DNA of 13,928 nucleotides from CAG-103 sp045112425 (GCA_045112425.1 JBGUHV010000076.1:1-13928), one strand, 5' to 3'; shown: positions 6,347 through 13,439, counted from the stretch's first letter. The notes: a model not told the origin generated them from the sequence alone. Made by a program: numbers and translations.

Positions 6347-7543
6347 ATGGAACTCAAGCTGTCCAAGAAGATCACCAAGCCTGATTTTCAGGGAGAATTC
6401 ACCGCGAGCATCCTCGCCGCTGCCGCCTCGCCTGACATCATCTCCTTCGCCGGCGGCCTGCCGAACCCGGTTTCCTTCCCCGTGGAGGAGATGGACGCCG
6501 CCGTCCACAAGGTCATGCAGGAGAAGGGCGCCGTCGCCCTGCAGTACAGCAACACGCAGGGCTATCAGCCGCTGCGCGCGTGGATTGCCAAGCGTTATGA
6601 GGTGCTCGGCGTGACCGACGTCGAGGCCGATGATATCATCATCACCAACGGCTCCCAGCAGGCGCTGGAGATGGTCGGCGCCGCGCTGGTCGATCCGGGC
6701 GACAAGATCCTTGTCGAGAACCCGACCTATCTCGTCGCGCTGCAGAGCTTCCATCTGTTCGACCCCGAGGTCATTCCCGTGCAGATCAACGCCGACGGCA
6801 TCGACTGCGACAAGCTGCAGGCTGCCATCGACGCGAACCCCGAGGCGAAGTTCATCTACGTCATCCCGAACTTCCAGAACCCCACCGGCCTGACCTATTC
6901 CAAGGCCGTGCGCGAGCGCGCCGCCGAGATCTTGAAGAAGTCCAACCTCCTCGTGCTTGAGGATAACCCCTACAGCGAGCTCCGCTTTGCCGGCGAGGGC
7001 GGAAAGTCCTTCGGCTACTACCTCGGCGAGCAGTGCTGCATGTTCGGCACCTTCTCCAAGATCGTCTCTCCCGGCATGCGCATTGGCTGGATCTGCTGCC
7101 GCAACCAGGAGCTCAAGGCAAAGCTCCTCAACTACAAATCCACCGCCGACCTGCACACCAACATCTTCTGCCAGATGGTGCTCGCGCAGTATCTGGCCGA
7201 TAACGACATTGACAAGCACATTGAGAAGACCAAGGTGCTCTATAAGCAGAAGGCTGAGTTCATGATGGACTGCATGCGCAAGTACCTGCCCGCGGGCGTC
7301 ACCTTCACGCCCACCGAGGGCGGCATGTTCCTCTGGGCGGAGCTGCCCGAGGGCATCACCGCGGTCGATCTCTACCGCGCCGGCCTCGCGCGCGGCGTGG
7401 CGATCTGCCCCGGCGACCCGTTCTACGAGTACGAGCGCGACGTGCGCACCTTCCGCATCAACTATTCCAACTCCACGGACGAAGCCATCGAAACCGGCAT
7501 GAAGATCCTCGGCGAGGTCTGCAGCGAGCTCATGGCAAAATAA
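6347..7543 (+). CDS. PLP-dependent class I/II aminotransferase
   Basis: A 398-aa fold-type I aminotransferase of the group that includes 2-aminoadipate (LysN-like) and aromatic or branched-chain aminotransferases. Seen in order: ISFAGGLPNP near residue 35; the YSNTQGYQPLR substrate-side loop; TNGSQQALEMVG, the PLP phosphate-contacting segment; the NPTYLVAL segment; PNFQNPTG (Asn and Pro of the PLP ring pocket); EDNPYSELRF (the Asp to the pyridine nitrogen); and GTFSKIVSPGMRIGW with the Schiff-base Lys at residue 238. It lacks the N-terminal winged helix of MocR regulators, so it is an enzyme. Its own promoter and a terminator right after the stop make it monocistronic. The exact amino donor cannot be decided from sequence; neighbours give no pathway hint. 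Confidence 0.93.
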   Translation: MELKLSKKITKPDFQGEFTASILAAAASPDIISFAGGLPNPVSFPVEEMDAAVHKVMQEKGAVALQYSNTQGYQPLRAWIAKRYEVLGVTDVEADDIIITNGSQQALEMVGAALVDPGDKILVENPTYLVALQSFHLFDPEVIPVQINADGIDCDKLQAAIDANPEAKFIYVIPNFQNPTGLTYSKAVRERAAEILKKSNLLVLEDNPYSELRFAGEGGKSFGYYLGEQCCMFGTFSKIVSPGMRIGWICCRNQELKAKLLNYKSTADLHTNIFCQMVLAQYLADNDIDKHIEKTKVLYKQKAEFMMDCMRKYLPAGVTFTPTEGGMFLWAELPEGITAVDLYRAGLARGVAICPGDPFYEYERDVRTFRINYSNSTDEAIETGMKILGEVCSELMAK

Positions 7544-7559
7544 GAAGCGTAAAAGACAA

Positions 7560-7593
7560 GAGGACTGCCGCATTCTGCAGCAGTCCTCCTTTT
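7560..7593 (+). terminator. Terminator of the aminotransferase gene
   Basis: GAGGACTGC (7560-7568) pairs with GCAGTCCTC (7580-7588), followed by CTTTTAT. It lies about 16 bases after the aminotransferase stop codon. Confidence 0.85.
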
Positions 7594-7618
7594 ATATTTG
7601 TTCCGCACCGTAAAAACG

Positions 7619-7749
7619 TGTCATTCTGAGCGAAACGAAGTGGAGTCGAAGAATCTTGGCAGAGCAGTTGGATAGAAGCGGATGGTTCTGTTTTGCTGCC
7701 ATGCCAAGATCCTTCGACTTCGCGCTGCCGCGCTCCGCTCAGGATGACA
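7619..7749. repeat. 131-bp MITE-like inverted-repeat element (full copy)
   Basis: The left arm (7619-7661, starting TGTCATTCTGAGCG) and right arm (7702-7749, ending CGCTCAGGATGACA) are long imperfect inverted repeats with perfect TGTCAT/ATGACA ends. They can fold into one extended hairpin. The 40-bp centre includes ATGGTTCTGTTTT, which recurs in reverse orientation in the partial copy at 8864-8936. No reading frame of its own is plausible. I recall repeats with this TCATTCTGAGCG...GTCGAAG core as common in gut Firmicutes genomes. Confidence 0.8.
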
Positions 7750-7779
7750 TGATAGTGACTTCGCAGCATTTTTCACCTT

Positions 7780-7955
7780 GGCTCCCCCTCCGGGGGGAGC
7801 TGTCCGCACAGCCCTTTCCCCCGTGGCTCCCCCTTTGGGGGAGCTGTCCGCGCAGCCCTTTCCCCCTTGGCTCCCCCTTTGGGGGAGCTGTCCGCACAGC
7901 CCTTTCCCCTTGGCTCCCCCTTTGGGGGAGCTGTCCGCACAGCGGACTGAGGGGG
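7780..7955. repeat. Four-copy tandem array of a palindromic repeat
   Basis: Units begin at 7780, 7825, 7869 and 7912, so the period shrinks from 45 to 44 to 43 bp. Each contains a hairpin, GGCTCCCCC then two to three bases then GGGGGAGC, followed by TGTCCGC(A/G)CAGC. The first three units continue into CCTTTCCCC, a truncated form. Only the last shows the second hairpin GTCCGC-ACA-GCGGAC and the closing TGAGGGGGC. The array ends exactly at the stop codon of the C39 peptidase gene (TAG, minus strand, 7956-7958). It has no T-runs, so it is not a classic terminator. Together with the element at 7619 it accounts for the whole gene-free stretch 7600-7955. Confidence 0.85.
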
Positions 7956-8699
7956 CTACCGCAGCACCCACATCGCCTGCGCCTGATTGAGGATCGTTTC
8001 CAGATCCCACAGCTTCTCCGAATTCTGCACGCTGTTCGGATCATTCAGCCGAATCCGCCCATCCTCCTCGCCCGTGAGCAGAATAAAATGCCCCGTCGTC
8101 GTGAAGTCTCCCGGCCCCATGATGCACACGATGGGGTTTCCGACCGCGAGATTGTCGCGCACGCGCTGCGCGTCCTGCGGGATCGGGGTGGAGTCCAGCC
8201 CGAGCAGCGCCGCGCCCTCCGTAAAGAAGCTCCAGCTCGTGCCCTCGCCGACCACGTTGAAGCCGTGCGCCTCGGCAAACAGCGCCATCGTCCAAGGGTC
8301 ATAGGACGCGTCGCCGGTGATTTTGATGTATGCCATCGCCATGCACGTCGGCCCGCAGCCGGCGAGCGCCATGAGATTCTCGTTGTAGCGCCGGCAGCCC
8401 CAGCGCAGATCCCACTGCATCAAAAGCGGCGCCTCGCCCGGCGTGACCTCGCCTGAGAGATCAATCTCCTGCGTCTCATTTTTCCGCAGCGGATATTCCT
8501 TCACGAATTCCCGCGCGTCCGCATTTCTCTCATAGAGCGCCACCAGCTCGTCCGGATAGTCGGCGGGGGAGAGGCCGTGCGTCCGCGCATAGAGCCGCAG
8601 CGAAAACGGCATCCCGCTCTCCGAGAGCGTCAGCGCCAAAACTGCCAGCAGCAGCACCGCCGCGCTCCAAATCCGAACCGGCCTTCGTTGCTTCACCAT
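7956..8699 (-). CDS. Exported or membrane-anchored C39-like cysteine peptidase domain protein
   Basis: A 247-aa protein. Residues 1-9 are basic and 10-26 form a hydrophobic signal or anchor segment, so the rest is outside the cell. A linker (about 30-88) leads to a papain-like C39_2 domain: PLLMQWDLRWG (Gln95 as oxyanion-hole candidate), AGCGPTCMAMA (catalytic Cys115), a TGD...P...A..AE..G segment, GDFTTTGHFILL (catalytic His204) and LNDPNS (Asp220). All expected catalytic positions are present. Such stand-alone domains may cleave peptides or cell-wall-linked proteins, but the substrate is unknown; no bacteriocin peptide or ABC exporter is adjacent. The ATG at 8699 has AAGGAGGT at ideal spacing. 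The gene stands alone between palindromic repeats on both sides. Confidence 0.85.
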   Translation of the reverse strand: MVKQRRPVRIWSAAVLLLAVLALTLSESGMPFSLRLYARTHGLSPADYPDELVALYERNADAREFVKEYPLRKNETQEIDLSGEVTPGEAPLLMQWDLRWGCRRYNENLMALAGCGPTCMAMAYIKITGDASYDPWTMALFAEAHGFNVVGEGTSWSFFTEGAALLGLDSTPIPQDAQRVRDNLAVGNPIVCIMGPGDFTTTGHFILLTGEEDGRIRLNDPNSVQNSEKLWDLETILNQAQAMWVLR

Positions 8700-8719
8700 C
8701 CTTGGTACCTCCTTATAAG

Positions 8720-8776
8720 CCTTCCCCCTCGGGGGAAGGGGAACCGCGCTTGCGCGGTGGATGAGGGGCGTTCCCC
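8720..8776. repeat. Palindromic repeat with two hairpins and a GAGGGG tail
   Basis: CCTTCCCCC (8720-8728) pairs with GGGGGAAGG (8731-8739). ACCGCGC (8743-8749) pairs with GCGCGGT (8752-8758), followed by GGATGAGGGGCG. The order of a C-run/G-run hairpin, a second GC hairpin and TGAGGGG(G)C is the same as in the last unit of the array ending at 7955, so the two look like relatives. It lies just upstream of the C39 gene's ribosome site, so it would be part of its mRNA leader if the promoter is near 8795. Confidence 0.65.
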
Positions 8777-8791
8777 TCCGCAGCTGCTTTT

Positions 8792-8797
8792 ATGATA
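8792..8797 (-). promoter_or_regulatory. Possible -10 box of the C39 peptidase gene
   Basis: TATCAT on the minus strand, the same hexamer as in the micropeptide promoter. No convincing -35 box is found 16-18 bp upstream, so this is tentative. A start near 8785 would put the double-hairpin repeat at 8720-8776 inside an 85-nt leader. Confidence 0.3.
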
Positions 8798-8863
8798 CCG
8801 CACCCCTGTGTCCGAATTGCATCGAAATTCTGAAGATCTCCTTTCTTTCTTCCGTCCGTTCCC

Positions 8864-8936
8864 TGTCATCCTGAGCGGAGCGCGTCAGCGCGGAGTCGAA
8901 GGATCTTGGCGCGCACCAAAACAGAACCATATGACA
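8864..8936. repeat. Partial copy of the TGTCAT MITE-like element
   Basis: It starts TGTCATCCTGAGCGGAGCG, continues through GGAGTCGAAGGATCTTGGC to AAAACAGAACCAT, and ends ATATGACA. It matches the reverse complement of the right arm and centre of the element at 7619-7749, so it is inverted relative to that copy and lacks the opposite arm. TGTCAT and ATGACA still form its outer ends. It sits about 15 bp upstream of the PTS gene promoter. Confidence 0.75.
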
Positions 8937-8951
8937 AAACTTAAATTATCA

Positions 8952-8979
8952 TTGACTTTCTGACAAACCATGGTATATT
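8952..8979 (+). promoter_or_regulatory. Sigma-A promoter of the PTS EIIC gene
   Basis: TTGACT (8952-8957), 16-bp spacer, TATATT (8974-8979). Transcription would start near 8986, immediately before the dyad at 8989-9002. Confidence 0.7.
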
Positions 8980-8988
8980 GTCCTTGCA

Positions 8989-9002
8989 GGTGTCAAGACA
9001 CC
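8989..9002. promoter_or_regulatory. Dyad at the transcription start of the PTS gene, candidate operator
   Basis: GGTGTC-AA-GACACC has perfect 6-bp arms. It begins within a few bases of the predicted transcription start, where a repressor could block initiation. As RNA the 2-nt loop is too tight for a full stem, so a protein-binding site is the likelier reading. No regulator gene is adjacent. Confidence 0.4.
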
Positions 9003-9034
9003 AATTCGAATCACACTCCTTCGGAGGTAGAAAC

Positions 9035-10132
9035 ATGAGCAAATTCAAGGCTTTTTTAAAGCGCAAGGACATTGAGATCACGCTCAAGCGCTACGGCATC
9101 GACGCCCTGAGCGCCATGGCGCAGGGTCTGTTCTGCTCGCTGCTGATCGGCACGATCCTCAACACCCTCGGCCAGCAGTTCCATATCGGTTTTCTGACCA
9201 TGCCGATTTATGCCGACGGCCCCACCATCGGCGGCGTCGCCATGCAGATGGTCGGCCCCGCGATGGCCGTCGCCATCGGCTATGCGCTCCATGCGCCGGC
9301 CATGGTTTTGTTCTCATTGGTGCCGGTCGGCTTTGCCACCAACGCCATCGGCGGCGCGGGCGGCCCGCTCGCCGTGCTCGTCACGGCGGTCATCGCCTCC
9401 GAATTCGGCAAGGCGGTCTCCAAGGAGACAAAGGTGGATATCCTCGTCACGCCCATCGTCACGATCCTCGTCGGCGTCGGCCTCGCCATGCTCGTCGCCG
9501 CGCCCATCGGCAAGGCGGCCTCCTGGGTCGGTCAGGTCATCATGTGGGCCACGCAGCAGCGCCCGTTCATCATGGGCATCCTTGTCTCCGTCATCGTCGG
9601 CGTCGCGCTCACGCTGCCGATCTCCTCGGCTGCCATCTGCGCTGCGCTGAGCCTCACGGGGCTCGCCGGCGGCGCCGCCGTCGCGGGCTGCTGCGCCAAT
9701 ATGATCGGCTTTGCTGTCATGAGCTTCAAGGAAAACCGCTGGGGCGGCCTCGTCAGCCAGGGCCTCGGCACCTCCATGCTCCAGATGGGCAACATCGTCC
9801 GCAATCCGAAGATCTGGATCCCGCCGATTGTCACCTCCGCCATCACCGGCCCGATTGCGACCTGCATCTTCAAGCTCGAGATGAACGGCGCCGCCATCAA
9901 CTCCGGCATGGGCACCTGCGGCCTCTGCGGTCCCATCGGCGTCTGGACCGGCTGGGTCTCGCCGAGCGAGGCGGCTCTCGCCAACGGCGCCGCCGCCATC
10001 CAGCCCGGCGCCATGGACTGGATCGGCCTGCTCCTCATCGCCATCGTCCTGCCCGCGGTCATCTGCTGGCTCCTCGGCCAGCTCGCCCGCAAGCTCGGCT
10101 GGATCAAAGAGGGCGACCTCACGCTCGACTGA
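9035..10132 (+). CDS. PTS EIIC-type membrane protein (PTS_EIIC_2 family), orphan
   Basis: A 365-aa polytopic membrane protein, with about 8-10 hydrophobic segments rich in Gly and Ala. It resembles the PTS_EIIC_2 family, a set of EIIC-like permeases often encoded without partner domains. Recognisable stretches are the N-terminal RYGIDALSAMAQGLFCSLLIG, the GLAGGAAVAGCCANMIGFAV core, a VSQGLGTSMLQ segment and the C-terminal GLCGPIGVWTG. The ATG at 9035 is chosen because TCGGAGGT lies 6 bases before it; the longer frame from 8978 would start upstream of the transcription start. No EIIA, EIIB, HPr or sugar enzyme lies nearby and a strong terminator follows, so it is monocistronic. Without EIIB it may use a remote partner or transport without phosphorylation. 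The substrate is unknown. Confidence 0.85.
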   Translation: MSKFKAFLKRKDIEITLKRYGIDALSAMAQGLFCSLLIGTILNTLGQQFHIGFLTMPIYADGPTIGGVAMQMVGPAMAVAIGYALHAPAMVLFSLVPVGFATNAIGGAGGPLAVLVTAVIASEFGKAVSKETKVDILVTPIVTILVGVGLAMLVAAPIGKAASWVGQVIMWATQQRPFIMGILVSVIVGVALTLPISSAAICAALSLTGLAGGAAVAGCCANMIGFAVMSFKENRWGGLVSQGLGTSMLQMGNIVRNPKIWIPPIVTSAITGPIATCIFKLEMNGAAINSGMGTCGLCGPIGVWTGWVSPSEAALANGAAAIQPGAMDWIGLLLIAIVLPAVICWLLGQLARKLGWIKEGDLTLD

Positions 10133-10151
10133 CTGATTCTGATATCTGTAA

Positions 10152-10192
10152 AAGAAGCACGCTCCGCTGCGGCGGAGCGTGCTTCTTTTTTG
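10152..10192 (+). terminator. Strong rho-independent terminator after the PTS gene
   Basis: AAGAAGCACGCTCCGC (10152-10167) pairs perfectly with GCGGAGCGTGCTTCTT (10172-10187) around a TGCG loop, followed by a continued T-run. The stretch from here to 10394 is AT-rich and holds no gene or strong motif I can support. Confidence 0.92.
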
Positions 10193-10394
10193 GAACAGAC
10201 GACGGGTTAACACACAAAAGCCGCCTAACCGCACCTTTGTCGATTATCGCCTAAGGTTCACATAATTTTTTGAACATGATGAACAAACGGTAAAATCCGA
10301 CTACAAAGCGAAAAAAATCGGTTACATTTTGGTTTCTGCGGCGTGTTTTTTCAAATTTTCACCTAATAAATGGCATCATTTCCCCATTTTTCAT

Positions 10395-10424
10395 TTGCGT
10401 TCATGATGCAATATCATGTATAAT
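10395..10424 (+). promoter_or_regulatory. Promoter of the VWA protein gene
   Basis: TTGCGT (10395-10400), 18-bp spacer, TATAAT (10419-10424, perfect). A second TATAAT at 10435-10440 may be an alternative -10 box. The spacer itself contains an inverted repeat, CATGAT (10402-10407) and ATCATG (10413-10418), so the promoter may be under repressor control. Confidence 0.65.
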
Positions 10425-10438
10425 ATTCCTGTAATATA

Positions 10439-10459
10439 ATCTGCATATCGTATGCAGAT
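10439..10459. promoter_or_regulatory. Perfect 9-bp dyad downstream of the VWA promoter
   Basis: ATCTGCATA (10439-10447) and TATGCAGAT (10451-10459) are perfect inverted repeats separated by TCG. It begins about 8 bases after the predicted transcription start. It could be an operator or a short hairpin at the 5' end of the mRNA that slows decay. Confidence 0.5.
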
Positions 10460-10499
10460 ACCCCCTGTTATGCAAATACAGAACGAAAGGAAGAATTGT

Positions 10500-13421
10500 A
10501 TGAAGAAAAGAATCATGAGCATGCTCTTGGTCCTGCTGATGGCGATCTCTCTGCTGCCGGCCGCTGCTCTGGCAACGGATTCTGAGCCTGCGCCGACGGA
10601 GACGGATAGTCTCTATCTCGGCAAAAGCTATGATCCGGCCACCGGCAAGCTGACGCTCGAAACCTATGCCAAGGGCGAGACGGTCGTCGTCGAAAAGACG
10701 CAGCCCTGCGACATCGTCCTCGTGCTGGACGTGTCCGGCTCGATGGGCAATGAGAGAAACAATAACCCGTGGATTAAAGTTGGCAATATTTCCGACAATG
10801 ATATGTCCCAGCTTGATCCTGTTCATGGAGCGACTGCCGGTGTTTACCGTGTGAATCAAAGAGTTTTCGGTGAACGTGATATGCGCTATTATAACGGGCA
10901 TTGGCAGTACGATTCATTTGGCATCGGCACGAACTGGAAGAATATCGAAGATGTTTGGTTTTCCAATTTGTTTTCACTGAATGATGTTGAAATCAAAAAA
11001 ATTGACGCGCTTAAGATCGCTGCTACTGGATTTATCGATGAAGTGCAGAAGAATGCCGAGAAAAATAACGTTGATCACAAGATTAGCATTGTGAAGTTTG
11101 CCGGCACGAAAACGGATGTAGTTGGCGATAACTACTATAACGGTAATACGTACAATTACTCTCAGGTTGTCACAAACCTTACCTCAGCTAAAACAACTGC
11201 GGATGCACAGAACCTTAAAGCTAAGGTGGATGCTCTGGGTTATGGCGGCGCTACGCATGCGGATTACGGCATGGAGCATGCCAAGAGCATCTTGACGGCG
11301 GCAAATGATCCCAATCGCAGCAAGGTGGTTGTGCTCTTCACAGATGGAGAACCCGGTGAAACCGGCTTTGATGATGATGTCGCGGATAATACTGTCCTCG
11401 CAAGCAAAGCTCTGAAGGATATGGGCACTGTTGTCTACTCCGTTGGTGTTTTTGATGACGGTGTACAGACGAAAGTCCACCGTTATATGAACGCCGTTTC
11501 TACTAACCATAAAGATGCAACCGCCTATTCGGAGGGTGGAACTGCTCCCCATGATTATTACATGACTGCCTCCACCGCTACTGGTCTTGAGGATATCTTC
11601 AAGAGCATCGCCGAGGAGATCGGCGGCTCTCTCGTGGAATTGAACGAGCAGAGCACCGTGGTCGACCAGATGTCCTCCTACTTCAAGCTGGACGGCGTCT
11701 CCGCTGCGGATCCTTCCAAGGTCGAGGTCTACACCGCTGACTGCACCGACGAAGACGAGAACGGATTTGTATTCAGCTCCACGCTTGTTCCGTTCACCGG
11801 CGCGAAGATCACCGTCACCGACGGCGATACCGTGAATGTCTCCGGCTTTGACTTCTCCGAAAACTGGGTTGGCAAGGACGGCAGCGGTAATTATCACGGC
11901 AAGAAGCTCGTTGTCAAGTTCCCCGTGCAGCCCAAGGCTGACGCTGAAGGCAAGGTTCCCACCAACAGCAGCGCCTCCGGCGTCTATGACAAGGACGGCA
12001 AGCTTGTTGCCGAGTATCCCGTGCCGCAGTATACGCCTGCCACGGTGTCCAGGGTCATCGACTTCAACGCCAAGGTGAATCTGGCAAATGGCGTGAGCCA
12101 GTTGGGCGAGCAGACCCTGAAGAACGGCGAGTTCACGCTCGAGAGCGGCGTTCTCGCCTACCAGTTCACTCCGGTGAACCTGGCTTCCGGCGCGGCGTCT
12201 CTCGTCATGGACGGCGTGGACAGCGCCATGACGTTTACGTCCAATGTCTGGACCAAGTATAACGCCATCCCCGCGAACAACATTTACTTCGACGACGATC
12301 TCGTCGATCATGACGCCCTGACCTATGACGACGGCTCCGGCTACAATGCCGACGTGAGATCCGACGTCTCCACGGATGCGGGCGTGATCAACGCCAACGG
12401 CGAGAAGCTCCTCTTCTTCACCTTCACCGGCACGGGCATCGACGTCTACTGCACCACGGACAAGGCCGGCGGCTATGTGCAGGCTGCGATCTTCAATGGC
12501 ACTGTGAATGCCGATACCCCGAACCTGAAGGATCAGCTGGTGGCAGGCCAGGATCGCATTGCGGTTCGCAACTACGCCATCACGACGCGCTACAACACGC
12601 CCACCGTGAGCTACACGGGTCTGCCCCACGGCACCTACACGCTCTACGTCCGCGCCATGACCGGCTCGAACTACAAGCTGGACGGCGTGCGCATTTACAA
12701 TCCCATGGCGGATCAGAGCGTCTATGACAACAACAAGCAGGAGCAGAACGCACAGTTCGCGAACCTGCGTGACAGCCTGGTCAACGGCGAAACCGATGTG
12801 GTGGCCTTCGTCGATCCGACGGCGGGCACCCTCACGGATCAGGCCGCCAATGCGATCAACGACATTCTGTTCATCGATGACGCCAACAGCCCGAACCTGA
12901 AGCGTGCTGTGTCCGGCGAGGCTGTCTACGAGAACGCGTTCAAGGCCTATGAAGCCAACGGCCCGAAGACCGAGATCTATCTCGCGAAGGATCAGGCCAT
13001 CGTCTTCAACATTGCCGATGCGGATCAGTACGATCACTTCTGGCTCGGCATCCGCGCACCGGAGGACGGCGTCGGCAAGGTCACCGTGAACAGCAAGGAG
13101 ATCGTAGTCGGCTCCGCGGTCGATATGTACTATGACATCACGGTCGGTACTGACGGCAACGTCACGATCACGAACACCGAGGACTGCATGATCGCGCTCA
13201 CGAACCTGAAGGTCACCAGTGAGAACAACGCGAAGGCACTGTCCTTCGGCAGCGTTTCCCCGCAGATGCTGAAAGCGGTCAGCGATCAGGCGGCTGCGAG
13301 TGCTGCGGGCCAGACCACGCAGGACGATGCAGATACGACGATGAGCAGACTGGTGCGGCAGATTCTGTCGAGCTTCATCCAGCAGCTGTTCGGCAGCATC
13401 TCCAGAATGTTCGGCAAGTAA
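10500..13421 (+). CDS. Secreted von Willebrand factor A domain protein, 973 aa
   Basis: The signal peptide spans residues 1-25 (MKKR, hydrophobic core, cleavage near ALA-TDS). The VWA domain has a complete metal site: DVSGSM (Asp77, Ser79, Ser81), Thr252 in GGATHADYG and Asp282 in VVLFTDGEPG. An extra segment of about 85 residues separates DVSGSM from helix 1 (KKIDALKIAATGFIDEV). After about residue 385 come beta-rich modules. One, with FTFTGTGIDVYCTTDKAGGYV and GLPHGTYTLYVRAM, resembles a carbohydrate-binding jelly roll; a later one has HFWLGIRAPEDG. The C-terminus is an amphipathic helix without LPxTG, so the attachment mode is unknown. The ATG at 10500 follows AAAGGAAG and fits the signal peptide better than the upstream ATG at 10452. 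Bases 10750-11590 are clearly AT-richer than the rest of the gene. Likely role: adhesion or surface protein binding. Confidence 0.85.
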   Translation: MKKRIMSMLLVLLMAISLLPAAALATDSEPAPTETDSLYLGKSYDPATGKLTLETYAKGETVVVEKTQPCDIVLVLDVSGSMGNERNNNPWIKVGNISDNDMSQLDPVHGATAGVYRVNQRVFGERDMRYYNGHWQYDSFGIGTNWKNIEDVWFSNLFSLNDVEIKKIDALKIAATGFIDEVQKNAEKNNVDHKISIVKFAGTKTDVVGDNYYNGNTYNYSQVVTNLTSAKTTADAQNLKAKVDALGYGGATHADYGMEHAKSILTAANDPNRSKVVVLFTDGEPGETGFDDDVADNTVLASKALKDMGTVVYSVGVFDDGVQTKVHRYMNAVSTNHKDATAYSEGGTAPHDYYMTASTATGLEDIFKSIAEEIGGSLVELNEQSTVVDQMSSYFKLDGVSAADPSKVEVYTADCTDEDENGFVFSSTLVPFTGAKITVTDGDTVNVSGFDFSENWVGKDGSGNYHGKKLVVKFPVQPKADAEGKVPTNSSASGVYDKDGKLVAEYPVPQYTPATVSRVIDFNAKVNLANGVSQLGEQTLKNGEFTLESGVLAYQFTPVNLASGAASLVMDGVDSAMTFTSNVWTKYNAIPANNIYFDDDLVDHDALTYDDGSGYNADVRSDVSTDAGVINANGEKLLFFTFTGTGIDVYCTTDKAGGYVQAAIFNGTVNADTPNLKDQLVAGQDRIAVRNYAITTRYNTPTVSYTGLPHGTYTLYVRAMTGSNYKLDGVRIYNPMADQSVYDNNKQEQNAQFANLRDSLVNGETDVVAFVDPTAGTLTDQAANAINDILFIDDANSPNLKRAVSGEAVYENAFKAYEANGPKTEIYLAKDQAIVFNIADADQYDHFWLGIRAPEDGVGKVTVNSKEIVVGSAVDMYYDITVGTDGNVTITNTEDCMIALTNLKVTSENNAKALSFGSVSPQMLKAVSDQAAASAAGQTTQDDADTTMSRLVRQILSSFIQQLFGSISRMFGK

Positions 13422-13439
13422 GCAAAGGAGGAACTTTCA

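Noticed and set aside
6290..7573. Long minus-strand open frame opposite the aminotransferase (427 aa)
   Set aside because: The plus strand has promoter, ribosome site and all aminotransferase motifs; the minus frame is compositionally typical of a codon mirror.
7780..7955. Possible CRISPR array because of four regularly spaced repeats
   Set aside because: There are no unique spacers; the units are contiguous near-identical copies with shrinking period and no cas gene is present.
7621..8044. Minus-strand frames with repeated GQLPQRGSQG-like peptide
   Set aside because: The peptide repeats are just the translation of the palindromic tandem array, with a different frame after each unit because the period is not constant.
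10260..10282. GTTCA...TGAAC inverted repeat and GAAC direct repeats upstream of the VWA gene
   Set aside because: Arms are only 4-5 bp in AT-rich DNA and far from the promoter, so chance is a sufficient explanation.
11184..13037. 617-aa minus-strand open frame inside the VWA gene
   Set aside because: Repetitive Val/Ile/Gly/His/Arg composition and no start signal; explained as a mirror of the VWA reading frame.
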